Below, in pieces: positions 40,265-49,095 of a stretch of 64,000 nucleotides of DNA (the first letter of the stretch is position 1; every line of letters begins with the position of its first letter). The DNA is from an uncultured Roseateles sp. (GTDB taxonomy: Bacteria > Pseudomonadota > Gammaproteobacteria > Burkholderiales > Burkholderiaceae_C), in NCBI RefSeq assembly GCF_913777145.1, contig NZ_CAJYPS010000028.1:1-64000 (forward strand). The letters run 5' to 3'. The position numbers and the translations under genes are program-made. Under the pieces are notes generated by a model that was not told where the DNA came from, searched no databases, and saw only the letters and a list, made by a program, of their open reading frames with translations.

Positions 40265-41602
40265 ATGAGTGCAGATGTTTCCAGCGACGCCGGCCATGAC
40301 GCCCGTCTTGACGCCTACTGGATGCCGTTCACGGCCAACCGCCAGTTCAAGCAGTCGCCGCGCCTGCTGACCGGCGCCGACGGCATGTTCTTCCGCGATG
40401 ACAAGGGCCGCGACGTGCTGGACAGCATCGCCGGCCTGTGGTGCGTGAACGCCGGCCACAACCGACCGCGCATCGTCAGGGCCATACAGGAACAGGCGGC
40501 CGAACTAGACTTCGCGCCGCCCTTCCAGATGGCCCACCCCAAGGCCTTCGAGCTGGCCGACCGCCTGGCCCAGATCGCACCCGCCGGGCTGAACCGCGTG
40601 TTCTTCACCAACTCGGGTTCCGAGTCGGTGGAGACCGCGCTGAAGATGGCCATCGCCTACCACCGCGTGCGCGGTGAAGGCGCGCGCACCCGACTGATTG
40701 GCCGCGAGCGCGGCTACCACGGCGTCAACTTCGGCGGCATCTCGGTGGGCGGCATGGTGGCCAACCGCAAGATGTTCGGCCACCTGCTGGCCGGCGTGGA
40801 CCACATCCGCCACACGCACGACCCGGCCCGCAACGCGTTCTCCATCGGCGTGCCTCAGCACGGCGCCGAGTTCGCCGACGACCTGGAGCGCCTGATCGCG
40901 CTGCACGACGCGTCCACCATCGCCGCCGTCATCGTCGAGCCGGTGGCCGGCTCCACCGGCGTGCTGATCCCGCCGGCCGGCTACCTGCAGCGCCTGCGCG
41001 AGATCTGCGACAAGCACGGCATCCTGCTGATCTTCGACGAGGTCATCACCGGCTTCGGCCGCACCGGCCAGCCCTTCGCGGCCCAGACCTTCGGCGTCAC
41101 GCCGGACCTGATGACGGTAGCCAAGGGCATCACCAACGGCTGCGTGCCCATGGGCGCGGTGTTCGCGCAGCAGAAGATCCACGACGCCTTCATGACCGGG
41201 CCCGAGCACCTGATCGAGTTCTTCCACGGCTACACCTACTCGGCCCACCCGCTGGCCTGCGCGGCCGGCATCGCCACGCTGAACACCTATGCCGATGGCG
41301 ACCTGCTGACCCGCGCCGGCCGCATGGAGGCCGAGTTCGCGCAGGCGCTGCACTCGCTGCGCGATGAGCCCAACGTCATCGACGTCCGCAACATCGGCCT
41401 GGTCGGCGGCATCGAGCTGAAACCCATTCCGGGCGAGCCGGCCAAGCGCGCGTTCAACGTGTTCCTGGATTGCTGGAACCAGGGCCTGCTGATACGCACG
41501 ACCGGCGACACCATCGCGCTGTCGCCGCCGCTGATCATAGAAAGCCAGCACATCGAACGCATCATCGCCACGCTGCGCGACGCGCTGCGACGCGCGGCCT
41601 GA
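40265..41602 (+). CDS. Class III omega-aminotransferase (beta-alanine:pyruvate type)
   Basis: 445 residues, PLP enzyme. LDAYWMPFTANRQFKQSPRLL and SIAGLWCVNAGH are characteristic of omega-amino acid:pyruvate transaminases; NSGSESVETALKMA binds the PLP phosphate, FDEVITGFGRTG carries the ring Asp, and Lys287 in VAKGITNG is the PLP lysine. It likely moves the amino group of beta-alanine or a similar omega-amine to pyruvate. GGAGG lies a few bases upstream of the ATG. No malonate-semialdehyde dehydrogenase is adjacent, so the pathway link is open. Confidence 0.92.
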   Translation: MSADVSSDAGHDARLDAYWMPFTANRQFKQSPRLLTGADGMFFRDDKGRDVLDSIAGLWCVNAGHNRPRIVRAIQEQAAELDFAPPFQMAHPKAFELADRLAQIAPAGLNRVFFTNSGSESVETALKMAIAYHRVRGEGARTRLIGRERGYHGVNFGGISVGGMVANRKMFGHLLAGVDHIRHTHDPARNAFSIGVPQHGAEFADDLERLIALHDASTIAAVIVEPVAGSTGVLIPPAGYLQRLREICDKHGILLIFDEVITGFGRTGQPFAAQTFGVTPDLMTVAKGITNGCVPMGAVFAQQKIHDAFMTGPEHLIEFFHGYTYSAHPLACAAGIATLNTYADGDLLTRAGRMEAEFAQALHSLRDEPNVIDVRNIGLVGGIELKPIPGEPAKRAFNVFLDCWNQGLLIRTTGDTIALSPPLIIESQHIERIIATLRDALRRAA

Positions 41603-41618
41603 CAATCCCCCCGCCCCG

Positions 41619-41652
41619 CCACGGGCCGCCCGCCGGGCGGCCCGTGGCTTTT
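41619..41652 (+). terminator. Rho-independent terminator after the aminotransferase
   Basis: Perfect 13-bp stem (41619-41631 with 41635-41647; core CCACGGGCCGCCC) with a 3-base loop, then CTTTT. Confidence 0.85.
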
Positions 41653-41676
41653 GTGATGTTCCGTGTTCCTCACACC

Positions 41677-42849
41677 ATGAAGTTCCGCGCTCTGCCCACC
41701 CTGATCCCCGCCCTGCTGCTGGCCCTGGCCGCCAGCGTCCAGGCCCAAACGCTGAACTACCTGGGCCAGCAGGTGCTGCCCACGGGCAGCAGCTACCAGG
41801 GCCTGCCGGTGGGTGGCCTGTCCAGCCTGGACTACGACGCCGCCAGCGACCGCTACCTCGCGATCAGCGACGACCGCAGCGAGATCGCGCCGGCCCGCTT
41901 CTACGAATTCAAGCTGGACCTCGGCCAGTTCAAGCGCAGCCCCCAGCCCGGCCACGCGGGCGTGAGCTTCACCGCAATGACCACGATGCAAGACCTGGAC
42001 GGCAAGCCCTTTGCGCGCCGCAAGGTCGACCCCGAGAGCCTGCGCCTGGACGGCCGCCGCGGCCTCATCTACTGGAGCAACGAAGGCCAGCGCAAGGCCG
42101 GTGACATGCAGAGCCCCACGGTGCGCCGCATGACCCGGGACGGCCGCCCGGCCGGCGAATTCCCGGTGCCACCCTACTACTTCCCCAGCGGCAGCGCCGC
42201 CGGCCGCGCGCCGGGAGACGTGGGCGTCTACGACAACCTGGCGTTCGAGAGCATCGCGATCACGCCCGACGGCCGCACGCTGTGGACCATGAGCGAGAAC
42301 GCACTGGCCCAGGACGACGCACCCGCCACGCCGGAGCACGGCAGCCGCGCCCGCATGCTGTCCTTCGACCTGGACAGCGGCCGCGCCGGCGCCGAGTACG
42401 TCTACGAGGTGGGCCCGGTGCCGCTGGCGCCGGTGCCGCCAGGCGGCTTCAACACCAATGGCGTGTCCGACATGCTGGCGCTGTCCGACCACGAGTTCAT
42501 CGCGATCGAGCGCGCGTTCGCGGTGGGCGCGGCGACGCTGGGGCTGTCGCCGGTGAACGGCAAGCCCACCGGCAACACCATACGGCTGATCCTGATCGAC
42601 ACCCGCGGCGCCACCGACGTGTCGGGCTGGGCCAGCATCAAGGGGCGTGACCTGACCCCGGTGACGCGGCGCCTGCTGCTGGACCTGTCCACGCTGAAGA
42701 ACGACGACGGCAGCACGCTGGCGCTGGACAACGTCGAGGGCATCACCTTCGGCCCCATGCTGAACGGCAAGCGCACGCTGCTGCTGATCTCGGACAACAA
42801 CTTCAGCACCGAGCAGTTCACGCAGTTCCTCGCCTTCACCCTCGACTGA
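41677..42849 (+). CDS. Secreted esterase-like (phytase-like beta-propeller) protein
   Basis: 390 residues from ATG 41677; an earlier in-frame ATG at 41656 would lengthen it by 7. Signal peptide MKFRALPTLIPALLLALAASVQA. The mature part matches the esterase-like activity of phytase domain: GLPVGGLSSLDYDAASDRYLAISDDRS, ARFYEFKLDL, DPESLRLDGRRGLIYWSNEGQR, AFESIAITPDGRTLWTMSENAL, FNTNGVSDMLALSDHEFIAIERAF and LDNVEGITFGP. Function not proven; perhaps phosphate-ester or lactone hydrolysis in the periplasm. It lies alone between a terminator and the EamA-deacetylase operon. Confidence 0.85.
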   Translation: MKFRALPTLIPALLLALAASVQAQTLNYLGQQVLPTGSSYQGLPVGGLSSLDYDAASDRYLAISDDRSEIAPARFYEFKLDLGQFKRSPQPGHAGVSFTAMTTMQDLDGKPFARRKVDPESLRLDGRRGLIYWSNEGQRKAGDMQSPTVRRMTRDGRPAGEFPVPPYYFPSGSAAGRAPGDVGVYDNLAFESIAITPDGRTLWTMSENALAQDDAPATPEHGSRARMLSFDLDSGRAGAEYVYEVGPVPLAPVPPGGFNTNGVSDMLALSDHEFIAIERAFAVGAATLGLSPVNGKPTGNTIRLILIDTRGATDVSGWASIKGRDLTPVTRRLLLDLSTLKNDDGSTLALDNVEGITFGPMLNGKRTLLLISDNNFSTEQFTQFLAFTLD

Positions 42850-42901
42850 CCGCGCCCGCGCGGCGCGCCCCTGGCCGCCGCACGGCAGTTCCTGTTCAAG
42901 C

Positions 42902-43789
42902 ATGTCTCCCGTCCCCTGGCGCGCCTATGCGCTGCTCGCGGCCAGCACCAGCCTGATAGGCAGCTATGTGGGCCTGTCCAAGCTGCTGGTCGCGGCCTTC
43001 CCCATCTTTTTGCTGGCGGGGATGCGCTTCGCCATCGCTGCCGTGATGATGGCCGGCTGGCTGAGAAAACCCGCCGACGAGGCGCCGCTGGACGGCCGCG
43101 CCAAAGGCCTGTTGTTCCTGGAATCCTTTCTGGGCAACTTCCTGTTCTCCATCTGCATGCTGTTCGGGCTCAAGCTGAGCTCGGCGCTGGTGGCCGGCGT
43201 CATCATGGCCGGCATCCCGGCCGCGGTGGCGCTGCTGAGCCGGGTCTTCCTGCGCGAGCGTCTGGGCGGGCGGGTGCTGGCCGGCATCGCCTGCGCGGTG
43301 GGCGGCATCGCGCTGGTGGCGGCCCTGCGCCACGGCGATGGCGAGACCTCGCCGCTGGGTGCGCTGCTGCTGCTGGGCGCCGTGCTGTGCGAGGGCAGCT
43401 ATGTGGTGATAGGCAAGTCCCTGACCGCGCGCCTGGGACCCAAGCGCATCAGCGCGCTGGTGAACCTGTGGGGCCTGGCGCTGGTGACGCCGCTGGCGCT
43501 GTGGCAGGCGCGGGACTTCGACTTTGCCGGCGTGCAGCCGCTGCACTGGGGCCTGCTGCTCTACTACGCGGCCGCGGCCAGCATCTTCACCGTGTGGCTG
43601 TGGATGAGCGGCCTGCGCCATGTGCCGGCCTCGCGGGCCGGGGTCTTCATGGTCTTCCTGCCCGTCAGCACCGCACTGATGGGGCTGGCGCTGGGCGAGC
43701 AGATGTCCGGCCTGCATGCACTGGCCTATGGCCTGGCCTTATTGGGGGTGCTGCTGGCGACATGGCCGGCGCGCAGCAGCGCTCGTTAG
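42902..43789 (+). CDS. EamA-family (DMT superfamily) transporter
   Basis: 295 residues with ten membrane helices (YALLAASTSLIGSYVGLSKLL at the start; VPASRAGVFMVFLPVSTALMGLALGE near the end). Inner-membrane metabolite exporter of unknown substrate. The stop is 9 bp before the PIG-L deacetylase, so the exporter and the two hydrolases form one operon and its cargo may be related to their substrate or product. Confidence 0.87.
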   Translation: MSPVPWRAYALLAASTSLIGSYVGLSKLLVAAFPIFLLAGMRFAIAAVMMAGWLRKPADEAPLDGRAKGLLFLESFLGNFLFSICMLFGLKLSSALVAGVIMAGIPAAVALLSRVFLRERLGGRVLAGIACAVGGIALVAALRHGDGETSPLGALLLLGAVLCEGSYVVIGKSLTARLGPKRISALVNLWGLALVTPLALWQARDFDFAGVQPLHWGLLLYYAAAASIFTVWLWMSGLRHVPASRAGVFMVFLPVSTALMGLALGEQMSGLHALAYGLALLGVLLATWPARSSAR

Positions 43790-43798
43790 GATGGCGTG

Positions 43799-44659
43799 AT
43801 GTCTGTCCAAGCCGATCTCGCGCGCTGGCGCGAGCACCTGACCCGATTCGCCGCCCTGCTGGGCAACCCGCCGGACGCGCAGGCGCCGGCCCTGGCTCCA
43901 ACCCAGGCCCCGGCGCCGCAGGTGCTGGTGTTCGCGCCGCATCCGGATGACGAGTGCATCGTCGGTGCGCTGCCGCTGCGCCTGCAGCGCGAGGCCGGCT
44001 GGCGGGTCACCAATGTTGCGGTCACGCTGGGCAGCCATACCGAGCGCCGCGCCGCGCGCTGGGCCGAGCTGCAGGACGCCTGCGCGGTGCTGGGCTTTGG
44101 CTGCGTGCGGCCCACGCCCGAGGGCCTGAGCGACGTGCGCGCCGACACGCCCGAGCGTGCGCCCGCGCTATGGGCTGCCCATGTGCAGGCCATCGCGGCG
44201 CTGCTGCGCGAGCACCGGCCCGCGCTGGTGCTGGCCCCGCACGAGCGCGACGACAACCCCACGCACCGCGGCGTCTACCGCCTGGTGCGCGATGCGCTGG
44301 CCGCCGCCGGCAGCGACACCGTGCTGGCCCAGACCGAGTTCTGGTCCACCCAGGCCGCGCCCAATGCGCTGGTGCAGACCGGCATCGCCGACACGGCCAC
44401 GCTGATCACCGCGCTGGAACGCCACACTGGCGAGATCGCCCGCAACCCCTACCACCTGCGCCTGCCGGCCTTCCTGGCCGACGCGGTGCGCCGCGGCGGC
44501 GAGCTGGTCAACGGCGCCGGCGAGGCGCCGCCCGACTTCGCGTTCGCGACGCTTTACCGCCTGCAGACCGTGCAGGCCGGCCGGCCCGGCGCCGACCTGC
44601 CGCGCCGCATCTTCCCGGCCCGCGAGGCCCTGAACCCCGACACTCTGCTGACGCCATGA
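43799..44659 (+). CDS. PIG-L/LmbE-family zinc deacetylase
   Basis: 286 residues from ATG 43799; a GTG directly before it (43796) is in frame. The zinc motif PHPDDE is at about residue 47 and the third ligand is in PHERDDNPTHRG. The family removes N-acetyl groups from sugars or similar amides (as MshB and BshB do). About 40 Ala/Pro-rich residues precede the domain. The gene overlaps the next one by ATGA, so the two enzymes are probably made in equal amounts and act in one pathway. The substrate cannot be read from sequence. Confidence 0.88.
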   Translation: MSVQADLARWREHLTRFAALLGNPPDAQAPALAPTQAPAPQVLVFAPHPDDECIVGALPLRLQREAGWRVTNVAVTLGSHTERRAARWAELQDACAVLGFGCVRPTPEGLSDVRADTPERAPALWAAHVQAIAALLREHRPALVLAPHERDDNPTHRGVYRLVRDALAAAGSDTVLAQTEFWSTQAAPNALVQTGIADTATLITALERHTGEIARNPYHLRLPAFLADAVRRGGELVNGAGEAPPDFAFATLYRLQTVQAGRPGADLPRRIFPAREALNPDTLLTP

Positions 44660-45639
44660 GCCACCAGCCCACCCACCTCCGCGTCCACCAGTACCTGGGC
44701 CTCAAGCCCGGCCCGCGCTTCATCGTGACCGCCGCGGTGCACGGCAACGAGATCCACGGCACGACCGCGATGGCCGGCATCATGGACCAGCTGGACCGCG
44801 GCGAGCTCACGCTCAAGCGCGGCACGCTGACCCTGGTGCCCATCGTGAACCCGCTGGCCCACCAGCTGAACCGCCGCGAGGGCGACCGCAACCTCAACCG
44901 CAACCTGCGCCCGCCCGCGGTCATCCACGACTTCGAGGACCGCATCACCCGCCAGCTCTGCCCGCTGCTGGCCGCGCACGACGGCCTGCTGGACCTGCAC
45001 AGCTTCCAGGGCCAGGGCCCGGCCTTCGCGATGCTGGGCCCGCGCAACAACGACGGCGACCTGGAACCCCATCAGCACGAGGCCATCGAATCGGCCCTGG
45101 GCGCCCGCCTGGGCGTGGGCCGCATCGTGGAAGGCTGGCTGTCCACCTATGCGCTCGGGCTGCAGCGTCGCCAGCAGCGCGTGAACGACGGCTCACGCCG
45201 CGCCGCGCTGATCGCCGACCCGCACTACGGCGTGGGCACGACCGAATACATGCGCTCCACCGGCGGCTGGGCCATCACACTGGAATGCGGGCAACACCTG
45301 GACCCGAACGGACCGGAGGTCGCGCGCCTGGCCATACTGCGCTCGCTGGTGCACCTGGACATGCTGGATCAGAGCGCGGTCGAGCCGCACCGCCCCGCGC
45401 AGCCACCCGAGCTGCTGCAGCTCTACGACGTGATCGACCGCGAGGACATGGGCGACCAGTTCGCACGCGAGTGGGCCAGCTTCGATGCGGTGGAGGCCGG
45501 CCAGCTGATAGGCACGCGCGCCAGCGGCGAGCCGGTGCTGGCGCCCTCGGCCGGCCGCATCGTGTTCCCCAACACCAAGTCGCAGCCGGGTACCGAATGG
45601 TTCTACCTGGCCCGCGCCAGCGACCGGCAGCTGGGCTGA
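44656..45639 (+). CDS. Succinylglutamate desuccinylase/aspartoacylase-family deacylase
   Basis: 327 residues. M14-like zinc hydrolase: HGNE (H and E ligands, about residue 30), LLDLHSF (third ligand His, about 114) and WAITLECGQH with the catalytic Glu (about 215), then a C-terminal beta domain (AVEAGQLIGTRASGEPVLAPSAGRIVFPN). Known members cleave N-acyl amino acids (AstE, AspA, DoeB). It lacks other ast genes nearby, so N-succinylglutamate is not the obvious substrate. It starts in ATGA overlap with the PIG-L gene. Confidence 0.88.
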   Translation: MSHQPTHLRVHQYLGLKPGPRFIVTAAVHGNEIHGTTAMAGIMDQLDRGELTLKRGTLTLVPIVNPLAHQLNRREGDRNLNRNLRPPAVIHDFEDRITRQLCPLLAAHDGLLDLHSFQGQGPAFAMLGPRNNDGDLEPHQHEAIESALGARLGVGRIVEGWLSTYALGLQRRQQRVNDGSRRAALIADPHYGVGTTEYMRSTGGWAITLECGQHLDPNGPEVARLAILRSLVHLDMLDQSAVEPHRPAQPPELLQLYDVIDREDMGDQFAREWASFDAVEAGQLIGTRASGEPVLAPSAGRIVFPNTKSQPGTEWFYLARASDRQLG

Positions 45640-45654
45640 GGCAAGACCGCGGCC

Positions 45655-46284
45655 CTAGCCCATGGTCCCGCGCGCCTGCATGGCCTCGCGCCAGCGGCGC
45701 AGATGCGGGTGCTCATCGCCCGGCTTGATCTTCACCGCGCGCGCGAAGTCCACCGCCACCACCGCGGTGATGTCGGCAATGCTGAACTGGCCGGCGGCGA
45801 TGAAGTCGCGCCCCGCCAGGTGGGCGTCCAGCGTGCTGAAGAACTGGCGCACCCGCGCCAGACCGCGCTCGGCCAGCGCGGGGATCTGCGCATAGTTGAC
45901 CGGCCCGGGCAGCGCCCGGTCCGCCATCGCCGGGCTGCTGTTGCGCAGCGCCTCGGCGATCGCGATCAGGCCCTCGAACTCCACGCGCCACTGCCAGCCG
46001 GCGATGTCCGCCTTGTCCAGCGGCGTGCGGCCCAGCAGCGGCGGCTCGGGGTGGCGAGCCTCCACATAGGCCGCGATCGCGGCGTTGTCGGTCAGCACCG
46101 GCCCCTCCTCGGTGACCAGCGCCGGCACGGTGCACTGCGGGTTGATACGCCGGAAGGCCTCACCCAGCTGCTCGCCGTTGCGCAGATCCACCTGCACCGT
46201 GTGGTGGGTCACGCCCTTCTCGGCCAGCAGGATGCGCGCACGGCGCGGGCTGGGCGCGGTGGCGCAGTCGTAGAGGGTCATCAT
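45655..46284 (-). CDS. Glutathione S-transferase family protein
   Basis: 209 residues. N-terminal thioredoxin fold (MMTLYDCATAPSPRRARILLAEKGV, CTVPALV with the cis-Pro, then LTDNAAIAAYVE) and an all-helical C-terminal domain (FSIADITAVVAVDFAR). Likely cytoplasmic, glutathione-dependent detoxification or thiol chemistry; substrate unknown. Starts at 46284 or, one codon on, 46281. It follows the YghU homologue after 14 bp, in the same direction. Confidence 0.9.
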   Translation of the reverse strand: MMTLYDCATAPSPRRARILLAEKGVTHHTVQVDLRNGEQLGEAFRRINPQCTVPALVTEEGPVLTDNAAIAAYVEARHPEPPLLGRTPLDKADIAGWQWRVEFEGLIAIAEALRNSSPAMADRALPGPVNYAQIPALAERGLARVRQFFSTLDAHLAGRDFIAAGQFSIADITAVVAVDFARAVKIKPGDEHPHLRRWREAMQARGTMG

Positions 46285-46298
46285 GGGGCCAGGTCTCC

Positions 46299-47180
46299 TC
46301 AGGCGCTGGGCGGCGCGAGCTTGTCTTGGGTCTTGGTGTCGAAGTCGCTTGCCTCATGGCGCTCATGCAGCTGCGAGGCCGGGTCGCCCTGCACGCGGTT
46401 GACCATGCGGCCACGCTGCACCGCCGGGCGCTGCGCGATCTCGTCGGCCCAGCGGATCACATGGGGATAGTCCTGCACCGACAGGAACTCGCCCGCGCCG
46501 TACATCAGGCCCTTGACCAGCGCGCCATACCAGGGCCAGGTCGCGATGTCGGCCACCGTGTAGTCGTCGCCCGCCAGGTAGCGGCGTTCGGACAGCAGGC
46601 GGTTCAGCACGTCCAGCTGGCGCTTGACCTCCATCGCATAGCGGTTGATGGGGTATTCCTGCTTGGTCGGCGCATAGGCATAGAAGTGGCCAAAGCCACC
46701 GCCCAAAAACGGCGCGCTGCCCATCTGCCAGAACAGCCAGCTCAAACACTCGGCCCGCGCCGCGCCGCCTGCCGGCAGGAAGGCGTTGCCGAACTTCTCG
46801 GCCAGATACATCAGGATGGCACCCGACTCGAACACCCGCACCGGTTGCGGCCCGCTGCGGTCCAGCAGCGCCGGGATCTTGGAGTTGGGGTTGACCGCCA
46901 CGAAGCCGCTGCCGAACTGCTGGCCCTCGTTGATGCGTATCAGCCAGGCGTCGTACTCGGCGCCCGCATGGCCCAGCGCCAGCAGCTCCTCCAGCATCAC
47001 GGTCACCTTGACGCCATTGGGCGTACCCAGCGAATAGAGCTGCAGCGGGTGGCGGCCCACCGGCAACTCGCGCTCGTGCGTGGCACCGGCGATGGGGCGG
47101 TTGATGCTGGCAAAGGCGCCGCCGTTGGCCTGATCCCAGGTCCAGACGCGCGGGGGTTGGTAAGTGGACGTATCGCTCAT
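46299..47180 (-). CDS. yghU: YghU-type glutathione-dependent disulfide-bond oxidoreductase
   Basis: 293 residues from ATG 47180 (MSDTSTYQPPRVWTWDQANGG). The N-terminal extension before the GST domain (FASINRPIAGATHERELPVGRHPLQLYSLGTPNGVKV) is characteristic of the Nu-class YghU/YfcG group, which uses two glutathione molecules and reduces disulfides. Active-site stretch VNPNSKIPAL and FESGAILMYLAEKFG are present. It forms a pair with the GST downstream; a 113-bp divergent spacer separates it from the FrnE-like gene. Confidence 0.92.
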   Translation of the reverse strand: MSDTSTYQPPRVWTWDQANGGAFASINRPIAGATHERELPVGRHPLQLYSLGTPNGVKVTVMLEELLALGHAGAEYDAWLIRINEGQQFGSGFVAVNPNSKIPALLDRSGPQPVRVFESGAILMYLAEKFGNAFLPAGGAARAECLSWLFWQMGSAPFLGGGFGHFYAYAPTKQEYPINRYAMEVKRQLDVLNRLLSERRYLAGDDYTVADIATWPWYGALVKGLMYGAGEFLSVQDYPHVIRWADEIAQRPAVQRGRMVNRVQGDPASQLHERHEASDFDTKTQDKLAPPSA

Positions 47181-47293
47181 GGGAAAAACCTCTCCTTGGG
47201 GCCTGCATCCTCGGTCAGACCTCGGTTCGCTGCGCACTGTAGGGGCAAGGCCCTCAGGCCCGAGAATGGGACATTCCCTTTGCCCTACTCCCC

Positions 47294-47944
47294 ATGCGCA
47301 TTGATTTCATCTCCGACGTCGTCTGCCCCTGGTGCGCCATCGGCCTGCACGCGCTGGAAGCCGCCGCCCGCCGCATCGACGGCCTGACGCTGGAGCTGCA
47401 CTTCCACCCCTTCGAGCTCAACCCCGGCATGGGCGCCGACGGCCAGGACATCGACGAGCACCTGCAAGAGAAGTACGGCGGCCCGGCCGAGCAGTTCGCC
47501 GCATCGCGCGAGGCGATACGCCGCAGGGGCGAGGAGCTGGGCTTTGCGTTCAACATGGACGCACGCAGCCGCATCTACAACAGCTTCGACGCCCACCGCC
47601 TGCTGCACCTGGCCGGCACGCTGGATGCGGGCCTGCAGCGCCGTCTCAAGGGCGAGCTGTTCAAGGCCTATTTCACCGAGGGCCGCAACATCTCGGACCC
47701 GGCCGAGCTGCTGGCGGTGGCCGCGGTGGCCGGCATGCCGCCGGTGGAGACCCGCGCGGTGCTGGAGAGCAACCGCTATGCCGAGCACGTGCGCGCCGCC
47801 GAGCAGGAGTGGCAGCGCCTGGGCATCAGCTCGGTGCCGGCGGTCATCCTGGACCAGCGCCTGCTGGTGCCGGGCGGCCAGCCAGTGGACGTGTTCGAGC
47901 AGGCGCTGCGTCAGGCCATGCAGACGCCGGCAAGCGGCGCCTGA
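47294..47944 (+). CDS. DsbA-family oxidoreductase, FrnE-like
   Basis: 216 residues, no signal peptide, so cytoplasmic. Thioredoxin-like fold with CPWC (SDVVCPWCAIG, Cys11 and Cys14) and an inserted helical domain (NMDARSRIYNSFDAHRLLHLA). The cis-Pro loop is SSVPAVILDQ. FrnE-like proteins are thiol oxidoreductases or isomerases linked to oxidative stress; the two GST-fold genes across the divergent spacer fit a shared thiol-redox theme. Confidence 0.9.
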   Translation: MRIDFISDVVCPWCAIGLHALEAAARRIDGLTLELHFHPFELNPGMGADGQDIDEHLQEKYGGPAEQFAASREAIRRRGEELGFAFNMDARSRIYNSFDAHRLLHLAGTLDAGLQRRLKGELFKAYFTEGRNISDPAELLAVAAVAGMPPVETRAVLESNRYAEHVRAAEQEWQRLGISSVPAVILDQRLLVPGGQPVDVFEQALRQAMQTPASGA

Positions 47945-48035
47945 GCTGCGAGAATCACGGCCAACCCAGCCCGCACCCGCGGGCTTTCCGTTTCTGGGCC
48001 CGCCACGGCGGGCTGCTGTCCTAGAGATCTGCTAA

Positions 48036-49043
48036 GTGTTCAAGAACCTCATCATCTATCGCATCGGTGAAGGCTGGCAGGCCGACGCCGACGCCGTCGA
48101 GGCCGAACTGGCCAAGACCCCCTTCCAGCCCTGCGAGCCCACCCAGCCCTTCGCCTTCGGCTGGGCGCCGCCGCGCGGTGCCGAGCATGGCCGCCTGGTC
48201 GAGGTGGTGGACGGCCACTGGCTGCTCAAGCTGCAGCGCGAACAGCGCCTGCTGCCCGGCTCGGTCGTCACCGAGCGCGTGGACGAACTGGCCGAACAGA
48301 TCGAGCACCAGACCGGCCGCAAGCCCGGCAAGAAGGCCCGCAAGGACCTGAAGGAGCAGGCCGCCCACGAGCTGCTGCCGCGCGCCTTCACCAAGACCGG
48401 CGCCACCCGCGTCTGGATCGCGCCCGCCCAGCGCCTGCTGCTGGTGGATGCCGGCAGCGTGGCGCGGGCCGACGAGGTCACGACGCTGCTGACCAAGGCC
48501 ATTCCGGGCCTGATGCTGCACCTGCTGCAGTCCGCCGAGAGCCCGGCCGCCTGCATGGCCGCCTGGCTGATGGACGGCGACACGCCCGAGGGCTTCCAGA
48601 TCGAGCGCGAGTGCGAGCTCAAGTCCAGCGACGAGCAGAAGTCGGTGGTGCGCTACGCCCGCCACGCGCTGGACATCGACGAGGTGCGCGCCCACCTGAC
48701 CAGCGGCAAGATGCCCACGCGCCTGGCGCTGAGCTGGAAGGAACGCGTGGCCTTCACGCTGACCGAGACGCTGACGCTGAAGAAGATCAGCTTCCTGGAC
48801 CTGGCCTTCGAGGGCCGGCCCGAGGTCAGCGGCGACGAGTCCTTCGACGCCGACCTGGCCCTGGCCACCGGCGAGCTGGGCACGCTGATCCCGGCGCTGA
48901 TCGAAGGCCTGGGCGGCGAGCACGACTTCACCGCCGCGGCGCTGGGCACCCATGCCAGCGCCAGCCCGGCGGGTGCCCCGGCCGCGCCGGCCGCCCTGCC
49001 CTCCATCGCTGACGCGGTGGTGGACGACACCCCGCCCTGGTGA
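48036..49043 (+). CDS. rdgC: Recombination-associated protein RdgC
   Basis: 335 residues from a GTG start at 48036 (MFKNLIIYRIGEGW). RdgC forms a ring on DNA and limits RecA activity. Whole-length family features: AFGWAPPRG, LKLQREQRLLPGSVVTERVDELAEQIE, GRKPGKKARKDLKEQ and WIAPAQRLLLVDAGS. A single-gene unit with a hairpin after it. Confidence 0.95.
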   Translation: MFKNLIIYRIGEGWQADADAVEAELAKTPFQPCEPTQPFAFGWAPPRGAEHGRLVEVVDGHWLLKLQREQRLLPGSVVTERVDELAEQIEHQTGRKPGKKARKDLKEQAAHELLPRAFTKTGATRVWIAPAQRLLLVDAGSVARADEVTTLLTKAIPGLMLHLLQSAESPAACMAAWLMDGDTPEGFQIERECELKSSDEQKSVVRYARHALDIDEVRAHLTSGKMPTRLALSWKERVAFTLTETLTLKKISFLDLAFEGRPEVSGDESFDADLALATGELGTLIPALIEGLGGEHDFTAAALGTHASASPAGAPAAPAALPSIADAVVDDTPPW

Positions 49044-49049
49044 CACCGC

Positions 49050-49077
49050 GGCGCCCGCCGGTCGGCCGGTGGGCGCC
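49050..49077. terminator. Hairpin between convergent rdgC and TonB-receptor genes
   Basis: 12-bp stem with one wobble (49050-49061 with 49066-49077; outer arms GGCGCCC / GGGCGCC), loop TCGG. There is no T-run; it may act for both directions. Confidence 0.5.
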
Positions 49078-49095
49078 CGCACGCAAGACCCGGCC

